A DNA stretch of 64,000 nt from Desertibacillus haloalkaliphilus (GCF_019039105.1 NZ_JAHPIV010000001.1:302612-366611), one strand, 5' to 3'; shown: positions 42,516 through 52,475, counted from the first letter of the stretch. Notes: generated from the sequence alone by a model not told the origin. Program-made: numbers and translations.

Positions 42516-43718
42516 TTATAGCATCGCTTGCTTTTGCAAGGCTTCAGCTTTATCCGTACGCTCCCATGGAAGGTCCACATCTGTGCGTCCAAAGTGTCCA
42601 TAAGCCGCAGTTTGCTTGTAAATCGGACGACGTAGGTTCAGCATTTTGATTAGACCTGCCGGACGAAGATCGAAGTTTTCACGAACAAGCCCAACAAGTA
42701 CTTCCTCAGAAACCTTTCCTGTTCCAAATGTATCAACAGAAATGGAAACTGGCTGTGCCACACCGATGGCATATGCAAGCTGAACTTCACACTTATCCGC
42801 AAGACCAGCTGCAACGATATTTTTAGCGACATAGCGCGCACCATATGCTGCCGAACGGTCAACCTTTGTTGCATCCTTACCAGAGAATGCACCGCCACCG
42901 TGACGAGCATATCCACCGTACGTATCAACAATGATTTTACGCCCTGTTAAGCCCGCATCCCCTTGTGGTCCACCGATAACGAAACGACCCGTCGGATTAA
43001 TGAAATATTTCGTATCTTCATCAATTAACCCTTCTGGTACGACTGGCGCAATTACATATTCTTTTAAATTGCGTTGAATTTGCTCAAGCGTTATCTCAGG
43101 GTGATGTTGTGTTGAGATGACAATCGTGTCAATTCGTAATGGTTGACCATTTTCATCATATTCTACCGTTACTTGCGTTTTACCGTCCGGACGCAAGTAT
43201 GGAAGGACCTCTTCTTTACGCACTTCTGTTAACTTACGTGCGAGTCGATGAGCAAGCGAAATCGGTAATGGCATCAATTCATCCGTTTCATTATTGGCAT
43301 AACCAAACATTAAGCCTTGGTCACCGGCACCAATCGCTTCAATTTCATCGTCAGTCATTTGACCTTCACGTGCTTCTAACGCTTGGTCAACCCCTTGAGC
43401 AATATCTGCTGACTGCTCATCGATTGATGTTAATACCGCACACGTTTCTGAATCGAATCCATACTTCGCTCGTGTGTACCCAATGTTCTTCACTGTATCA
43501 CGAACGACTTTCGGGATATCAACATATGTAGACGTTGAGATTTCACCAGACACAAGCACTAACCCTGTGCTGACCGTTGTTTCACATGCCACGCGGGCGT
43601 TCGGATCCTTTTTTAAAATTTCATCAAGAATCGCATCAGAAATTTGGTCACAAATCTTATCCGGATGCCCCTCTGTTACCGATTCTGATGTAAATAAACG
43701 ACGACTTCTTTCTACCAT
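42516..43718 (-). CDS. metK: S-adenosylmethionine synthetase
   Basis: A 400-residue MAT enzyme making SAM from ATP and methionine. Signatures: [12 protein letters not shown] (about residue 118) and the P-loop-like [19 protein letters not shown] (about 265), with [17 protein letters not shown] at the N-terminus. ATG 43718 has GGAGG 9 bp upstream; the frame extends to 43739. A SAM-I riboswitch and terminator precede it, giving feedback control by SAM. Next to pckA and ytoA as in B. subtilis. Confidence 0.98.
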   Translation of the reverse strand: MVERSRRLFTSESVTEGHPDKICDQISDAILDEILKKDPNARVACETTVSTGLVLVSGEISTSTYVDIPKVVRDTVKNIGYTRAKYGFDSETCAVLTSIDEQSADIAQGVDQALEAREGQMTDDEIEAIGAGDQGLMFGYANNETDELMPLPISLAHRLARKLTEVRKEEVLPYLRPDGKTQVTVEYDENGQPLRIDTIVISTQHHPEITLEQIQRNLKEYVIAPVVPEGLIDEDTKYFINPTGRFVIGGPQGDAGLTGRKIIVDTYGGYARHGGGAFSGKDATKVDRSAAYGARYVAKNIVAAGLADKCEVQLAYAIGVAQPVSISVDTFGTGKVSEEVLVGLVRENFDLRPAGLIKMLNLRRPIYKQTAAYGHFGRTDVDLPWERTDKAEALQKQAML

Positions 43719-43891
43719 GATAAGTATCCTCCTTCGCACACCGACAAAATCGACTATTTACATAAAAGTGTTCACAAAAACGGCTTGTTCTACTCTTATC
43801 ATGAAATAGCAATTTGTCTACTATGCTAAAATTTGATACGGCACTCATTCCCCCCACTATTGTGAGTATGAACTGAACATGTATAACCACG

Positions 43892-44053
43892 AAAACCCTT
43901 TTCCATCAATGAGGAAAAGGGTTGGTCCATTCACCTTTCACCTCTTATCGATCAAGGCTACGCCTTGCAGGTTAGCACCTTTTCACCATTTTTTATTGGT
44001 GTTGGTTGCTGGGTTTCTTCGGGCCTGTCCCTCCACCTACTCGGGATAAGAGT
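43892..44053 (-). promoter_or_regulatory. SAM-I riboswitch (S box) of metK
   Basis: On the minus strand: P1 strand CTCTTATC, the conserved AGGTGGAGGGACAGGCCC, GAAGAAACCCAGCAACC, GGTGCTAACCTGCAAGG and the closing GATAAGAG (43941-44053). A terminator follows, with stem AACCCTTTTCC/GGAAAAGGGTT and a T run (43892-43925). High SAM should favour termination. Confidence 0.96.
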
Positions 44054-44151
44054 ATCCGTTCGCGACATATCATAACGTAGATGATAGACGATGTCAACCA
44101 ATGACGGTTGACATCGCTATTTGTTTCCATGTATGGTACACAACCAAGCTG

Positions 44152-44475
44152 TTAATACGGCGTATCCTGTGTGTTATTCCTTCTATTTTCCTGCTCTTGA
44201 CGTTCTTCCTCGCGCATTTGCAGTCGCAATAGTTCATTTTGGTTATCCCTAGGCTTTACCTGACTATATACCCCGCTTGCGGTTAACCCAATCACTAACG
44301 CTGTTAGCACTTCATTTCCCCACTCACGAGGAATAAACCATAATATCATCGCAAAGAAGATCGCTAGTAGCGCTCGATATTTTTTATCAATCGAAAAGGC
44401 ATTCCCAACAACCGTTACAAGCGCAGCAACAACAGCCGCTACTGTTGCTAGATCCATCATTGTTATTTCTGGCAT
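44152..44475 (-). CDS. Small two-helix membrane protein, 107 aa
   Basis: Starting MPEITMMDLATVAAVVAALV, with a second hydrophobic stretch at YRALLAIFFAMILWFIP and a third near EVLTALVIGLTASGVYS. A long charged, Glu/Arg/Gln-rich tail follows (LLRLQMREEERQEQENRRNN). GGGAGG lies about 10 bp before the ATG at 44475; an upstream ATG at 44502 is less likely. Holin-like architecture, but no phage genes are near, so the function is unknown. Located between the metK riboswitch and pckA, divergent from pckA. Confidence 0.7.
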   Translation of the reverse strand: MPEITMMDLATVAAVVAALVTVVGNAFSIDKKYRALLAIFFAMILWFIPREWGNEVLTALVIGLTASGVYSQVKPRDNQNELLRLQMREEERQEQENRRNNTQDTPY

Positions 44476-44712
44476 AGCATAGGTTCCCTCCCTTTCTTCC
44501 ATATGCTATGCAGGTGCCGCTTTTTCGGTAACCAAAAACGACCTAGAAGCCTTAAACAAGCAATTGTTACATACTAAAAGGGACAAGTAAAGTAGCCTTT
44601 ATTATTTATTCATTTGTACATTTATAACACACTCGTTTTCATTCCTTCATATTATATCTAACAATCTCCTCGCACGAACTAGTGATAACTTAAGAAATTT
44701 ATAAAAATAGTA

Positions 44713-44740
44713 TAGACTATTATTTTTAATGTGTTATACT
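44713..44740 (+). promoter_or_regulatory. pckA promoter with CcpN-type operator
   Basis: TAGACT, 16-bp spacer, TATACT (44735-44740). TGTGTTATACT at 44730-44740 matches the CcpN consensus TRTGHYATAYW I recall from the literature and overlaps the -10. The same stretch forms the inverted repeat ATAGTATA...TATACTAT. Gluconeogenic genes pckA and gapB are CcpN targets in B. subtilis. Confidence 0.6.
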
Positions 44741-44820
44741 ATTTTCAACAGTAAAAGCACAGCAAAAATTAACCAATGATAAAATTAAAATATACTTAAA
44801 AAGAAAGGGTTTTGTTGCAA

Positions 44821-46404
44821 ATGAGTACAGTTAGCTTTGGGACTGAATTAGACCAAATTTTAAGCGGAGAGAATGTTCTTTTAGACTTACCGATTTCAAA
44901 GTTAGTCGAAAAGTCACTAATGCGAAATGAAGGGGTCTTGACTGAAAGTGGTGCCTTAAACGTTGAAACAGGAAAATACACTGGTCGTTCCCCTAAAGAT
45001 AAATTTATTGTAGACGAAGCTTCTGTATCAGACAAAATTGATTGGGGCTCTGTCAACCAGCCGATTGATAAAGAAACATTTTCAAAACTTTATAAAAAAG
45101 TACTTGATCACTTAAAAGAGAAAGATGAAGTGTTTGTTTCTCACGCGTATGCTGGTGCTGATTCAAGCTATCGCTTACCAATCCAAGTCATTAATGAATT
45201 TGCTTGGCACAACCTTTTTGCACGTCAATTATTCATTCGTCCAACACAAGAAGAGTTAGAAACAATTACTCCTGAATTCACAATCGTTTCTGCTCCAGAA
45301 TTCAAAGCGGATCCTGTTGTTGATGGTACGAATTCAGAAACATTTATTATGGTCTCATTTGAAGAGAGAATCGTTCTCATCGGTGGTACTGAATATGCTG
45401 GTGAAATGAAAAAATCAATCTTCTCAGTGATGAATTACTTGCTGCCGGAGCAAAATGTTCTTTCGATGCACTGTTCTGCCAATGCAGGTAAAGAAGGTGA
45501 TGTTGCGTTATTCTTCGGGCTTTCTGGCACGGGTAAGACAACGCTTTCAGCTGATCCTAACCGTTACTTGATCGGAGATGATGAGCACGGTTGGTCTAAT
45601 AATGGTGTCTTTAACATTGAAGGTGGGTGCTACGCAAAATGTGTAAACCTATCGTATGAGAAAGAACCACAAATTTGGAACGCCATTCGTTTCGGAGCGG
45701 TACTAGAGAATGTTGTTCAAAGTGACGTCACCGGCAAGCCTGATTATGATGATACGAGCTTAACAGAAAATACACGTGCAGCGTATCCATTGGAATCGAT
45801 TCCAAATACGATCATTCCAAGTGTTGCTGGACATCCAAATACAATTATCTTTCTAACAGCAGATGCATTCGGTGTCTTACCACCAATCAGTAAGCTAACA
45901 AAAGAACAAGCGATGTATCATTTCCTTTCTGGTTATACAAGTAAGCTTGCTGGAACTGAACGAGGCGTTACATCACCAGAAGCAACATTCTCAACGTGCT
46001 TTGGTGCACCATTCTTACCATTACCGGCAGCTCGTTATGCTGAAATGTTAGGTGAGAAGATTACGCAACACAACGCTCAAGTCTTCCTTGTCAATACTGG
46101 TTGGTCTGGTGGACCATATGGGGTCGGAAAACGTATGAATCTCTCGTACACACGTGCGATGGTGCAAGCTGCTCTTCAAGGTGAGTTAAATGCGTTAGAA
46201 ACAACCGTTGACCCAATCTTCGGCCTTCATATCCCTCTTCATTGCCCAGGGGTACCAGATGAGGTGCTACAACCACGTAAAACGTGGGAAGATACAGCTG
46301 TTTATGACGAAAAAGCACAAGAATTGGCAACGAAATTTAAGGAGAACTTCGATAAGTTCAACTATGTATCAGATGAAATTAAAAAGGCTGGTCCGCTAGT
46401 CTAA
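44821..46404 (+). CDS. pckA: Phosphoenolpyruvate carboxykinase (ATP)
   Basis: A 527-residue PEP carboxykinase making PEP from oxaloacetate during gluconeogenesis. ATP-binding P-loop [16 protein letters not shown] (about residue 237), the metal/OAA-binding [10 protein letters not shown] region, and the C-terminal [14 protein letters not shown] are all present. ATG 44821 has AAGGG at about 11 bp; a TTG at 44812 is possible. It is divergent from the small membrane protein gene and near metK and ytmA, as in B. subtilis. Control by CcpN-type site likely. Confidence 0.98.
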   Translation: MSTVSFGTELDQILSGENVLLDLPISKLVEKSLMRNEGVLTESGALNVETGKYTGRSPKDKFIVDEASVSDKIDWGSVNQPIDKETFSKLYKKVLDHLKEKDEVFVSHAYAGADSSYRLPIQVINEFAWHNLFARQLFIRPTQEELETITPEFTIVSAPEFKADPVVDGTNSETFIMVSFEERIVLIGGTEYAGEMKKSIFSVMNYLLPEQNVLSMHCSANAGKEGDVALFFGLSGTGKTTLSADPNRYLIGDDEHGWSNNGVFNIEGGCYAKCVNLSYEKEPQIWNAIRFGAVLENVVQSDVTGKPDYDDTSLTENTRAAYPLESIPNTIIPSVAGHPNTIIFLTADAFGVLPPISKLTKEQAMYHFLSGYTSKLAGTERGVTSPEATFSTCFGAPFLPLPAARYAEMLGEKITQHNAQVFLVNTGWSGGPYGVGKRMNLSYTRAMVQAALQGELNALETTVDPIFGLHIPLHCPGVPDEVLQPRKTWEDTAVYDEKAQELATKFKENFDKFNYVSDEIKKAGPLV

Positions 46405-46406
46405 GT

Positions 46407-46495
46407 GGTGTAAGAGCTGTTCCATCAGTGCTGCTCACCTTGGTTAGGTACTCTACTGCGCCTAAGGTGACGGTTATAGGAGCGGCTCTTTTTTA
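46407..46495 (+). terminator. Terminator of pckA
   Basis: AGAGCTGTTCC...GGAGCGGCTCTTTTTT, a long stem with an inner branch. Confidence 0.8.
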
Positions 46496-46505
46496 TGTAT
46501 AAAGC

Positions 46506-47282
46506 CTATTGCTTCTTCATCCACTTCGTCAATTCCGTCGTAATGTTGCGATAGCTTGGTTCCGGAAAATGGTGTGTAAACGTATCATAAAAGCGGATGA
46601 CTACATCCTTTCCCTCACTTCGCAACGCAGCTTCAAGCCGATACGCATGTTCAATCGATACGTGCTCATCACGTTTCCCATGAATAATGCAAACAGGTGC
46701 ATTTATCATACCAACTTCGGTCAATGGTGTTCGCCATTCGTAACGCTCTGGATATTTTCTAGGAGTTCCCCCAATGACTCGTTTTAACATTTTGCGAAGG
46801 TCGACGCGCTCTTCATAGGTGAGTTTCATATCAGACACCCCACCCCAGCATGTGACTGAACGAACGCTATATGTGATAGCTGTCAACAATGCCATCACTC
46901 CACCACGTGAAAATCCAAATACATGAACCTGATCTCTAGCCACGCGGGGATGATTGGCTAAACATTCGTAAGCATAAAAGGCATCATAACGGTCATCACC
47001 AGCGAAATCTTCTCGACCATCTCCACCTTTATTTCCACGATAAAACGGGGCAAGGACCACAAACCCTTCCGCTGCAAATTGAATCACTCTTGCAACACGA
47101 ACCATACCGACATTTTTAATTCCGCCACGTAAATACAACAGACCAGGATATTCACCAGGAGTATCCGGGACAGCAAGATACCCTTTTACGTTGAAAGAGC
47201 CACTCTTATAGGTGATTAAATATAAACGTATGTTAGGATGTGGTGAAGGGACCCGCTGTTTCTCGATGATCTTAGCTTCCAT
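46506..47282 (-). CDS. ytmA: Alpha/beta hydrolase (prolyl-oligopeptidase-like) YtmA
   Basis: A 258-residue serine hydrolase fold protein with GFSRGGVMALLTA (nucleophile Ser about 131), IHGKRDEHVSIEHAYRLEAALRSEG (Asp region) and a C-terminal THHFPEPS (His). The N-terminus KGYLAVPDTPGEYPGLLYLRGG resembles acyl-peptide hydrolase cores. Substrate unknown. Same neighbourhood (pckA, ytkD) as B. subtilis ytmA. Short gap to ytkD without a terminator, so possibly one transcript. Confidence 0.9.
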   Translation of the reverse strand: MEAKIIEKQRVPSPHPNIRLYLITYKSGSFNVKGYLAVPDTPGEYPGLLYLRGGIKNVGMVRVARVIQFAAEGFVVLAPFYRGNKGGDGREDFAGDDRYDAFYAYECLANHPRVARDQVHVFGFSRGGVMALLTAITYSVRSVTCWGGVSDMKLTYEERVDLRKMLKRVIGGTPRKYPERYEWRTPLTEVGMINAPVCIIHGKRDEHVSIEHAYRLEAALRSEGKDVVIRFYDTFTHHFPEPSYRNITTELTKWMKKQ

Positions 47283-47359
47283 CGTCCATCCCTCTCTTCA
47301 TTCTAGGTTTTATCACTCGTTTCGTTTTTATACGATTAAATCAAGGCTCATCGTCGCAT

Positions 47360-47842
47360 TTACAACAGACCTCGCTTTTGAAGTTGCTCAATCGTCAGTG
47401 GTAAAACCTCGTCCTTCATGATAAAACTATAGCGCTTTTCTTTCTTGACCGCCTCAGGGAGTTTGTCAATGAGGACTGGCCCATTCGTTTCTAAGTAATC
47501 TGCTTTTGCTTCTAATGAATCAATAACAGCATAATAAATATTTTTAACCAGCGTGTCCGCCTTACTCGTCACTTCGTATTGTCCAATATACGTAAGCATA
47601 CGAATATATCCACCTGTTTCTTCAAACACTTCTCGACTCGCAGCGTCCTCAGGATGCTCTCCGTTCTCAACTTTCCCACCCGGAAATTCTAAACCTCGAC
47701 CCGAGTGTGACGTTAACAACCATTGACCCCGAAAACGACAAACCACCCACACATGCTTTGGGTTATTTGAAAAAGGATGATTGGAAAATGATAGTCTCAC
47801 ATCATGCCCATAATAATCTTTAAAGGTTAACACCTGCTCCAT
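47360..47842 (-). CDS. ytkD: Nudix hydrolase YtkD (8-oxo-dGTP-type diphosphatase)
   Basis: A 160-residue Nudix protein. The Nudix box GGKVENGEHPEDAASREVFEETGG (about residues 55-78) has the GX5EX7REVXEEXGG pattern. YtkD of B. subtilis hydrolyses 8-oxo-dGTP and other nucleotides and is expressed in sporulation and stress. Location downstream of ytmA agrees with the B. subtilis order. Cytoplasmic. ATG start is plausible; the ribosome binding site is not strong. Confidence 0.92.
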   Translation of the reverse strand: MEQVLTFKDYYGHDVRLSFSNHPFSNNPKHVWVVCRFRGQWLLTSHSGRGLEFPGGKVENGEHPEDAASREVFEETGGYIRMLTYIGQYEVTSKADTLVKNIYYAVIDSLEAKADYLETNGPVLIDKLPEAVKKEKRYSFIMKDEVLPLTIEQLQKRGLL

Positions 47843-48029
47843 ATGTATTCCCCATCTCTTCTGATCTCCTCATTTATTGTAAAGGATTTCCGACATTTAT
47901 CCAACAACGACACCTTTCTTGTCGATATAACCCTCCTAAAAGAATAAGAGCTCTACACTATCCACACGGCAAGGGGCGCGCGGCAATACTCGCCTCTATT
48001 AGTGTACTTTATCTTTACTATCAACGACA

Positions 48030-48060
48030 AAAAGCACCCTTAAAAAAGAGTGCTTTTTGG
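48030..48060. terminator. Terminator of the cold-shock gene
   Basis: AAAAAGCAC...GTGCTTTTT inverted repeat, following the cold-shock gene (minus); possibly bidirectional. Confidence 0.75.
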
Positions 48061-48075
48061 TGACTCCTATATGAG

Positions 48076-48276
48076 TTAAGCTTTCGTCACATTGACAGCT
48101 TGAGGTCCGCGGTTTCCCTCTTCCACTTCAAAGTTAACAGCTTGACCTTCTTCTAACGTCTTAAACCCTTCTTCTTGAATCGCTGAAAAGTGAACAAACA
48201 CATCATCTCCACCTTCAACTTCAATAAAACCAAAACCTTTTTCTGCATTAAACCATTTTACTTTACCAGATTGCAT
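48076..48276 (-). CDS. Cold-shock protein (CspA/CspB family)
   Basis: A 66-residue OB-fold RNA chaperone: [33 protein letters not shown] contains the RNP1 (KGFGFIEV) and RNP2 (VFVHF) motifs. The true start is ATG 48276 with GGAGG 9 bp upstream; the longer frame from 48357 would add an unlikely tail. Compared with CspB the sequence is close in length and identity. It likely has a long untranslated leader, as cold-shock genes do. Confidence 0.96.
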   Translation of the reverse strand: MQSGKVKWFNAEKGFGFIEVEGGDDVFVHFSAIQEEGFKTLEEGQAVNFEVEEGNRGPQAVNVTKA

Positions 48277-48408
48277 AAAACATATCCTCCTAAAAAATAA
48301 ACACATGCATGTGCGTATTGTTTTTATGACTGCTTCATGGGTACTAGATAGTGCCATGAAGTCGTCAGTAAGTAATATGTTCGTAAGAGGAGGAAATTAT
48401 GCACATGG

Positions 48409-48954
48409 CTAATCGTTATTTTTTTGGAGACTTTGTTTAGAAGGCAAAGCTGATTCTTCGAAGACAGCGTCTATATCTAATGAGCCAGTTTGCTGCAGTT
48501 GCTTATACAGCCGCTCTTTCAAAACAGTTGTGACTCCTTCAACAGACGTTCGTTTTGTAAATTCAGTCAGCAGTTCTTCACCACTGTAACCTTCACGTAC
48601 GATTTGTTTTAGGATCGTATTGACGATTTGATCTTTTCTCACCGCCAATGAACCCGTAAAGAGGACACTGATTTGTTTTGACAAAGTGGTCATTTGTCGA
48701 ATCGTTGCTGTCATCGTAGCTGGAAAATTACTTTCATTTGTAATAACCACTTCAATTAAAATCTGCTCTTGTTTTTCAGACAGACGTTCAAAAAGATCCT
48801 TATACTTGGTGCTGACAACAGCATCAATTAACCACGATTGTCCATCCACTTCTTTGTTTACGATCAATCCATCATCAAGTGGGATATTCTTGAGGTAGAC
48901 ACCTTCCCCTTCATCTAAGAGCATTTGCAATGAGTACAGTTTGAAGGTTTTCAT
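48409..48954 (-). CDS. YwpF-like protein
   Basis: A 181-residue soluble protein beginning MKTFKLYSLQMLLDEGEGVYLKNIPLDDGLIVNKE, which resembles the B. subtilis YwpF family (MKTFKL start, LDDGLIVNKE-like segment). Function unknown. The remainder is mixed alpha/beta with LIEVVITNESNFPATMTATIR. Start has AAGGTGAG close upstream. Downstream (minus) lies the cold-shock gene and upstream the small 47-aa ORF. Confidence 0.75.
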   Translation of the reverse strand: MKTFKLYSLQMLLDEGEGVYLKNIPLDDGLIVNKEVDGQSWLIDAVVSTKYKDLFERLSEKQEQILIEVVITNESNFPATMTATIRQMTTLSKQISVLFTGSLAVRKDQIVNTILKQIVREGYSGEELLTEFTKRTSVEGVTTVLKERLYKQLQQTGSLDIDAVFEESALPSKQSLQKNND

Positions 48955-48975
48955 CGTCTCACCTTCTTTTTATAG

Positions 48976-49119
48976 TCAATTTTTTTGTTCCTTAGAAACT
49001 AATTCAGATTCTCTCTCTTCCATCCATTTAACTAGATCCCTTTCACTCTCTGTTAGCTCACGACCTAAATTTGTACGAAATTCATCTACCAACTCATTAT
49101 ATACGAAATGAACATCCAT
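48976..49119 (-). CDS. Small acidic protein, 47 aa
   Basis: MDVHFVYNELVDEFRTNLG then RELTESERDLVKWMEERES, ending KEQKN. AGAGGGG stands 7 bp upstream of the ATG, and the frame is closed by TGA 21 bp before ywpF. It is helical and acidic with no known domain. Its good ribosome binding site and operon position upstream of ywpF argue that it is real. Confidence 0.6.
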   Translation of the reverse strand: MDVHFVYNELVDEFRTNLGRELTESERDLVKWMEERESELVSKEQKN

Positions 49120-49275
49120 CTGATTACCCCTCTTTATTAGCATAGTTAGCAAAATGAATACAGGCTCGCTCTATCCTTTTCTTGCCAGGATAGTATATTA
49201 CACTTTCGCTAAGATTATGATAAATCCTGCAACAAAAGTCTAATTATTTAGATTTTAATTGTAAATAAAACGATT

Positions 49276-49312
49276 AGAGCCCTTTGTTGCTTATTGCTTC
49301 AAAGGGCTCATC
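49276..49312 (-). terminator. Hairpin after doxX-like gene
   Basis: GAGCCCTTTG...CAAAGGGCTC stem on the minus strand; T run is weak. Confidence 0.6.
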
Positions 49313-49317
49313 ATTTA

Positions 49318-49833
49318 TTATGCTGCTTTTGCTTCTCGGTTTTCGTAACGTACCTTGTTGCTAAACATGTGCTTTAGGTAAGGGAGCACCCAACGGTCTC
49401 CACCAAACTTACCAGCATTTGCACCTGCCGCTAAAATGAACATTGAAATAAGCACTAACAATGGGTTTGTTGAAATTGTTCCTGCGAACATAAAGCTAAA
49501 GTTCATTACAACACCAAAGAATGCTGCTGCAGTCGTAAATACACCTAAAATAAGTCCAAGTCCTACTAACACTTCGCCCCAAGCAACAACTACACTAAAT
49601 ACTTCTGCATTCGGAATTGCAAATCTTTCAAGAAAAGCAACATAACTCGGGTACTGGAGTTGCTCACCTGACATGACCGGGTTAGCCACAGATCCTTGAA
49701 GATATCCAGCGGCACTAAAGTCACCTGTTACTTTCCCCCATCCTGCTGTCAACCAAGCCCATCCGACATAAAGACGTAAAGCTGTTAATATTCCTGCTAC
49801 CCATACATTATTTCTTAAGAAATTCATAAACAT
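49318..49833 (-). CDS. DoxX-family membrane protein
   Basis: A 171-residue protein with four predicted transmembrane helices of the DoxX/DoxD family. LRLYVGWAWLTAGWGKV at the N-terminus and VVAWGEVLVGLGLILGVFTTAAAFFGVVMN in the middle are typical. DoxX proteins are linked to thiosulfate:quinone oxidation or redox homeostasis, so the exact role here is unknown. The ATG at 49833 has GGAGG 7 bp upstream. Two Rex/FNR-type palindromes lie in its promoter, implying redox or oxygen control. Confidence 0.9.
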   Translation of the reverse strand: MFMNFLRNNVWVAGILTALRLYVGWAWLTAGWGKVTGDFSAAGYLQGSVANPVMSGEQLQYPSYVAFLERFAIPNAEVFSVVVAWGEVLVGLGLILGVFTTAAAFFGVVMNFSFMFAGTISTNPLLVLISMFILAAGANAGKFGGDRWVLPYLKHMFSNKVRYENREAKAA

Positions 49834-49892
49834 AGATGATTCCTCCATTATTATATATTTTTATTTTGATGAGATAACAGCTGCTGTTTTAA

Positions 49893-49949
49893 TTGTGAAG
49901 AATTTCACATAAGTTTGTGAAGTGTTTCACAACCTCTAGTCATAGTATA
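49893..49949 (-). promoter_or_regulatory. doxX promoter with two Rex/FNR-type palindromes
   Basis: TTGTGAAGTGTTTCACAA (49915-49932) is a perfect match to TTGTGAA-N4-TTCACAA. TTGTGAAGAATTTCACAT (49893-49910) matches at 13 of 14 defined positions. The possible -10 TATACT (49949-49944 on the minus strand) lies just upstream, so both sites would be at or after the start of transcription, as for a repressor. FNR's TGTGA-N6-TCACA also fits. Confidence 0.65.
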
Positions 49950-50166
49950 GAATAGACGTCATTAAAATGCTAGTGTGTTCACGATTTATTCAAAATAAAT
50001 AGCGATAATTGTGTCAAATTTGTAGCCACCACAGATTCATGACTCATCTTTTAGAAAAAGGCTGTCACATTTTTATAACCTTTGTCGAATGAGTAGAAAT
50101 TGAGGTTCATTACCAGTACTATAGCTTATAGTGATTTTTTAATGTCTACAAAAAGGGTGTATTCGA

Positions 50167-52365
50167 ATGGTAGAAGAAGTACTTTTTCGACAAGCGTTTC
50201 AAGCTGCGAATGTCGGCATTGGAATGCTTGATATCAACAATCGTTGGCTAAAAGTAAATCCTGCTTTTTGTGAGATGGTTGGTTATTCAGAAGAAGAGTT
50301 ATTATATATGACAGATGAGGCAATTACCTTTCCAGACGACCTGAAACATGAAGCGGAATTAAAAGACAAACTGTTTAAAAAAGAAATAAAAAATCTTCAC
50401 ATTGAAAAACGATACATCCATAAAGACCGTTCAATCCTCTGGGTTTCTTTACATATCTCAATGGTCTTTAATGAGAATGATCAACCTCAATGTTTTATCA
50501 TTCATGCTGAAGATATAACAATGAAAAGGCAAACAGAACAAACAATAGTTGAAAATGAACAAACGTATCGCCTTATCGCCGAACAATCAGCTGATATCGT
50601 GGGCAGATATTATCCAGACGGGACAATTTTTTATTGCTCCCCTTCTGTCCGTGAAATTCTGGGCTATGAGCCTTGTGAAGTGATTAATAAAACACCCTAT
50701 GACTATGTCCACCCCGATGACCAACATAAACTTGCCGCGTGTCACAACCAAGTGACCAACACAAACAAAGAAAAGACGTGCGCTCGATTCCGTACGAAAG
50801 ACAATACATTTGTTTGGCTCGAATCAATCATAAAAAGCATCAAAGACCCCACAACAGATCAACCAAAAGAAATGATCGCTTTCTCTCGCGATGTAACAAC
50901 AAGAGTAACAGCTGAACATGAATTGAAAAAATCGAAACAGCGTTTGGAACAACTATTTAAGCACATTAAACGTAGTTTAGATGGAGTCACTGATAGCTTC
51001 ATTACTGTTGATAAAAACTTTTGCTTTACCTTTATAAACAAAGAAGCCGAGCAAGTGCTCAATCATAGCCGTACCAAATTGATTGGAAAGAATCTTTGGA
51101 GTACATTTCCTGAATTAGTAGGCACTAATTTCGATTTAAAACTCCATCAAGCATTCGCAGAACGATGTGCCATTCAATCAGAGTTCTACTTTCCAACACT
51201 TGATGATTGGTTTCATTTTCGCATTTATCCAACTGAGGAAGGTGCGCTCATTTATTTTCTAAATATTACGAAACGAAAGCAGATCGAAACAAAGCTAAGT
51301 GAGAGTGAGGAGCGGTACCGCAGCTTAGTCGAGTTCTCACCAGAGTCAATCGTTGTGCATATTAATCAAAAGGTTGTCTATATTAATCCTGCCGGTGTCG
51401 CACTTCTTGGAGCTACCGATCCTAGTGATGTGATTGGCAAAAGAATATGGGATTTCTTCCCTGAAGAAAATCATGATGTTCTCTACCAAAGCTTCAGGCA
51501 AAATTTAAATGGTAACCATAAGCAACGGTTCACAGGCCACCAAGTAACAACTTTGGACGGGGAGACAAAACATATTGAATTTACAACGAAACGAATTATG
51601 TATGAAGGGAAGCCAGCCGTAAAAGCAATTTTACGTGATGTGTCTGAACGGAAAAAATACGAAGAGTTAATGTCGAAATCAGAAAAGCTATCGCTTGTTG
51701 GTCAATTAGCTGCAGGTGTTGCTCATGAAGTTCGCAACCCGTTAACTTCGATTAAAGGCTTTGTTCAAATCTTTCAAGCTTCTAAATCGTACAATGACGA
51801 GTTTGCACGAATCATCCTTGACGAGCTTGATCGTGTGGAATCGATTATTTATGAATTTTTAACACTTGCAAAACCGAATCAAGAAATGGTATTTAAAAAG
51901 CTTGACCTAAAGCTCTTGCTAGAGCAAGTCGTTACCTTACTTGATACACAAGCGATGTTTCGTGATCATCAAATCTTCACTGACTTTGATGAATTACCAT
52001 TCGTCGAATGTGAGGAGAATCAATTAAAACAAGTTTTTGTTAATATTATTCAAAACGCACTTGAAGCAATGTCCTCAAAGGGAGCCGTTTATATTAAACT
52101 CAAACGGCATAGCGAGGAAACCATCTCGATTGATATTACCGACACTGGACGCGGCATGTCTGATGAGCGGATACGTCAATTAGGTGAGCCTTTTTATTCT
52201 AATAAAGAAAAAGGGACAGGCCTTGGGCTGATGGTCTGTTTTAAAATTATTGAACACCATAACGGCAATATCCATTTTTCCAGTAAAGTTGGTAAAGGTA
52301 CAACCGTGACCATCACACTACCTATTAAACAAAACAAACACGCCTATGAACTCATTTCCCAATAA
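50167..52365 (+). CDS. Cytoplasmic multi-PAS sensor histidine kinase
   Basis: A 732-residue kinase without membrane segments. Four PAS domains can be placed: about 8-120 (NVGIGMLDINNRWLKVN), 130-250 (GRYYPDGTIFYCSPSVREILGY), 270-380 (DSFITVDKNFCFTFIN) and 385-500 (VHINQKVVYINPAGVALLG). Then the HisKA box AAGVAHEVRNPLTSIKGFVQIF (about 515) and HATPase (NIIQNALEAMSSKG, DTGRGM, GTGLGLMV). No response regulator is nearby. The design is like KinA/KinE of the sporulation phosphorelay. TTG/ATG: the ATG at 50167 is used; no strong Shine-Dalgarno. Confidence 0.94.
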   Translation: MVEEVLFRQAFQAANVGIGMLDINNRWLKVNPAFCEMVGYSEEELLYMTDEAITFPDDLKHEAELKDKLFKKEIKNLHIEKRYIHKDRSILWVSLHISMVFNENDQPQCFIIHAEDITMKRQTEQTIVENEQTYRLIAEQSADIVGRYYPDGTIFYCSPSVREILGYEPCEVINKTPYDYVHPDDQHKLAACHNQVTNTNKEKTCARFRTKDNTFVWLESIIKSIKDPTTDQPKEMIAFSRDVTTRVTAEHELKKSKQRLEQLFKHIKRSLDGVTDSFITVDKNFCFTFINKEAEQVLNHSRTKLIGKNLWSTFPELVGTNFDLKLHQAFAERCAIQSEFYFPTLDDWFHFRIYPTEEGALIYFLNITKRKQIETKLSESEERYRSLVEFSPESIVVHINQKVVYINPAGVALLGATDPSDVIGKRIWDFFPEENHDVLYQSFRQNLNGNHKQRFTGHQVTTLDGETKHIEFTTKRIMYEGKPAVKAILRDVSERKKYEELMSKSEKLSLVGQLAAGVAHEVRNPLTSIKGFVQIFQASKSYNDEFARIILDELDRVESIIYEFLTLAKPNQEMVFKKLDLKLLLEQVVTLLDTQAMFRDHQIFTDFDELPFVECEENQLKQVFVNIIQNALEAMSSKGAVYIKLKRHSEETISIDITDTGRGMSDERIRQLGEPFYSNKEKGTGLGLMVCFKIIEHHNGNIHFSSKVGKGTTVTITLPIKQNKHAYELISQ

Positions 52366-52407
52366 AAAATAGGAGAAGTGTTAACAGTTTACCTTCCTCA
52401 TACATGA

Positions 52408-52475
52408 ATAAGAAAACAGGTGACATGGCTTAGAGGCTTGTTCTCTAAGTCATGTTGGTTTTACTCCCCACCCTA
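52408..52475 (+). terminator. Terminator of the multi-PAS kinase
   Basis: ACATGGCTTAGAG...CTCTAAGTCATGT stem followed by TGGTTTT. Confidence 0.7.

Noticed and set aside
46091-46330. 79-aa minus frame inside pckA (and similar frames within metK, leuS and the SEDS genes)
   Set aside because: Shadow frames of highly conserved genes without ribosome binding sites.
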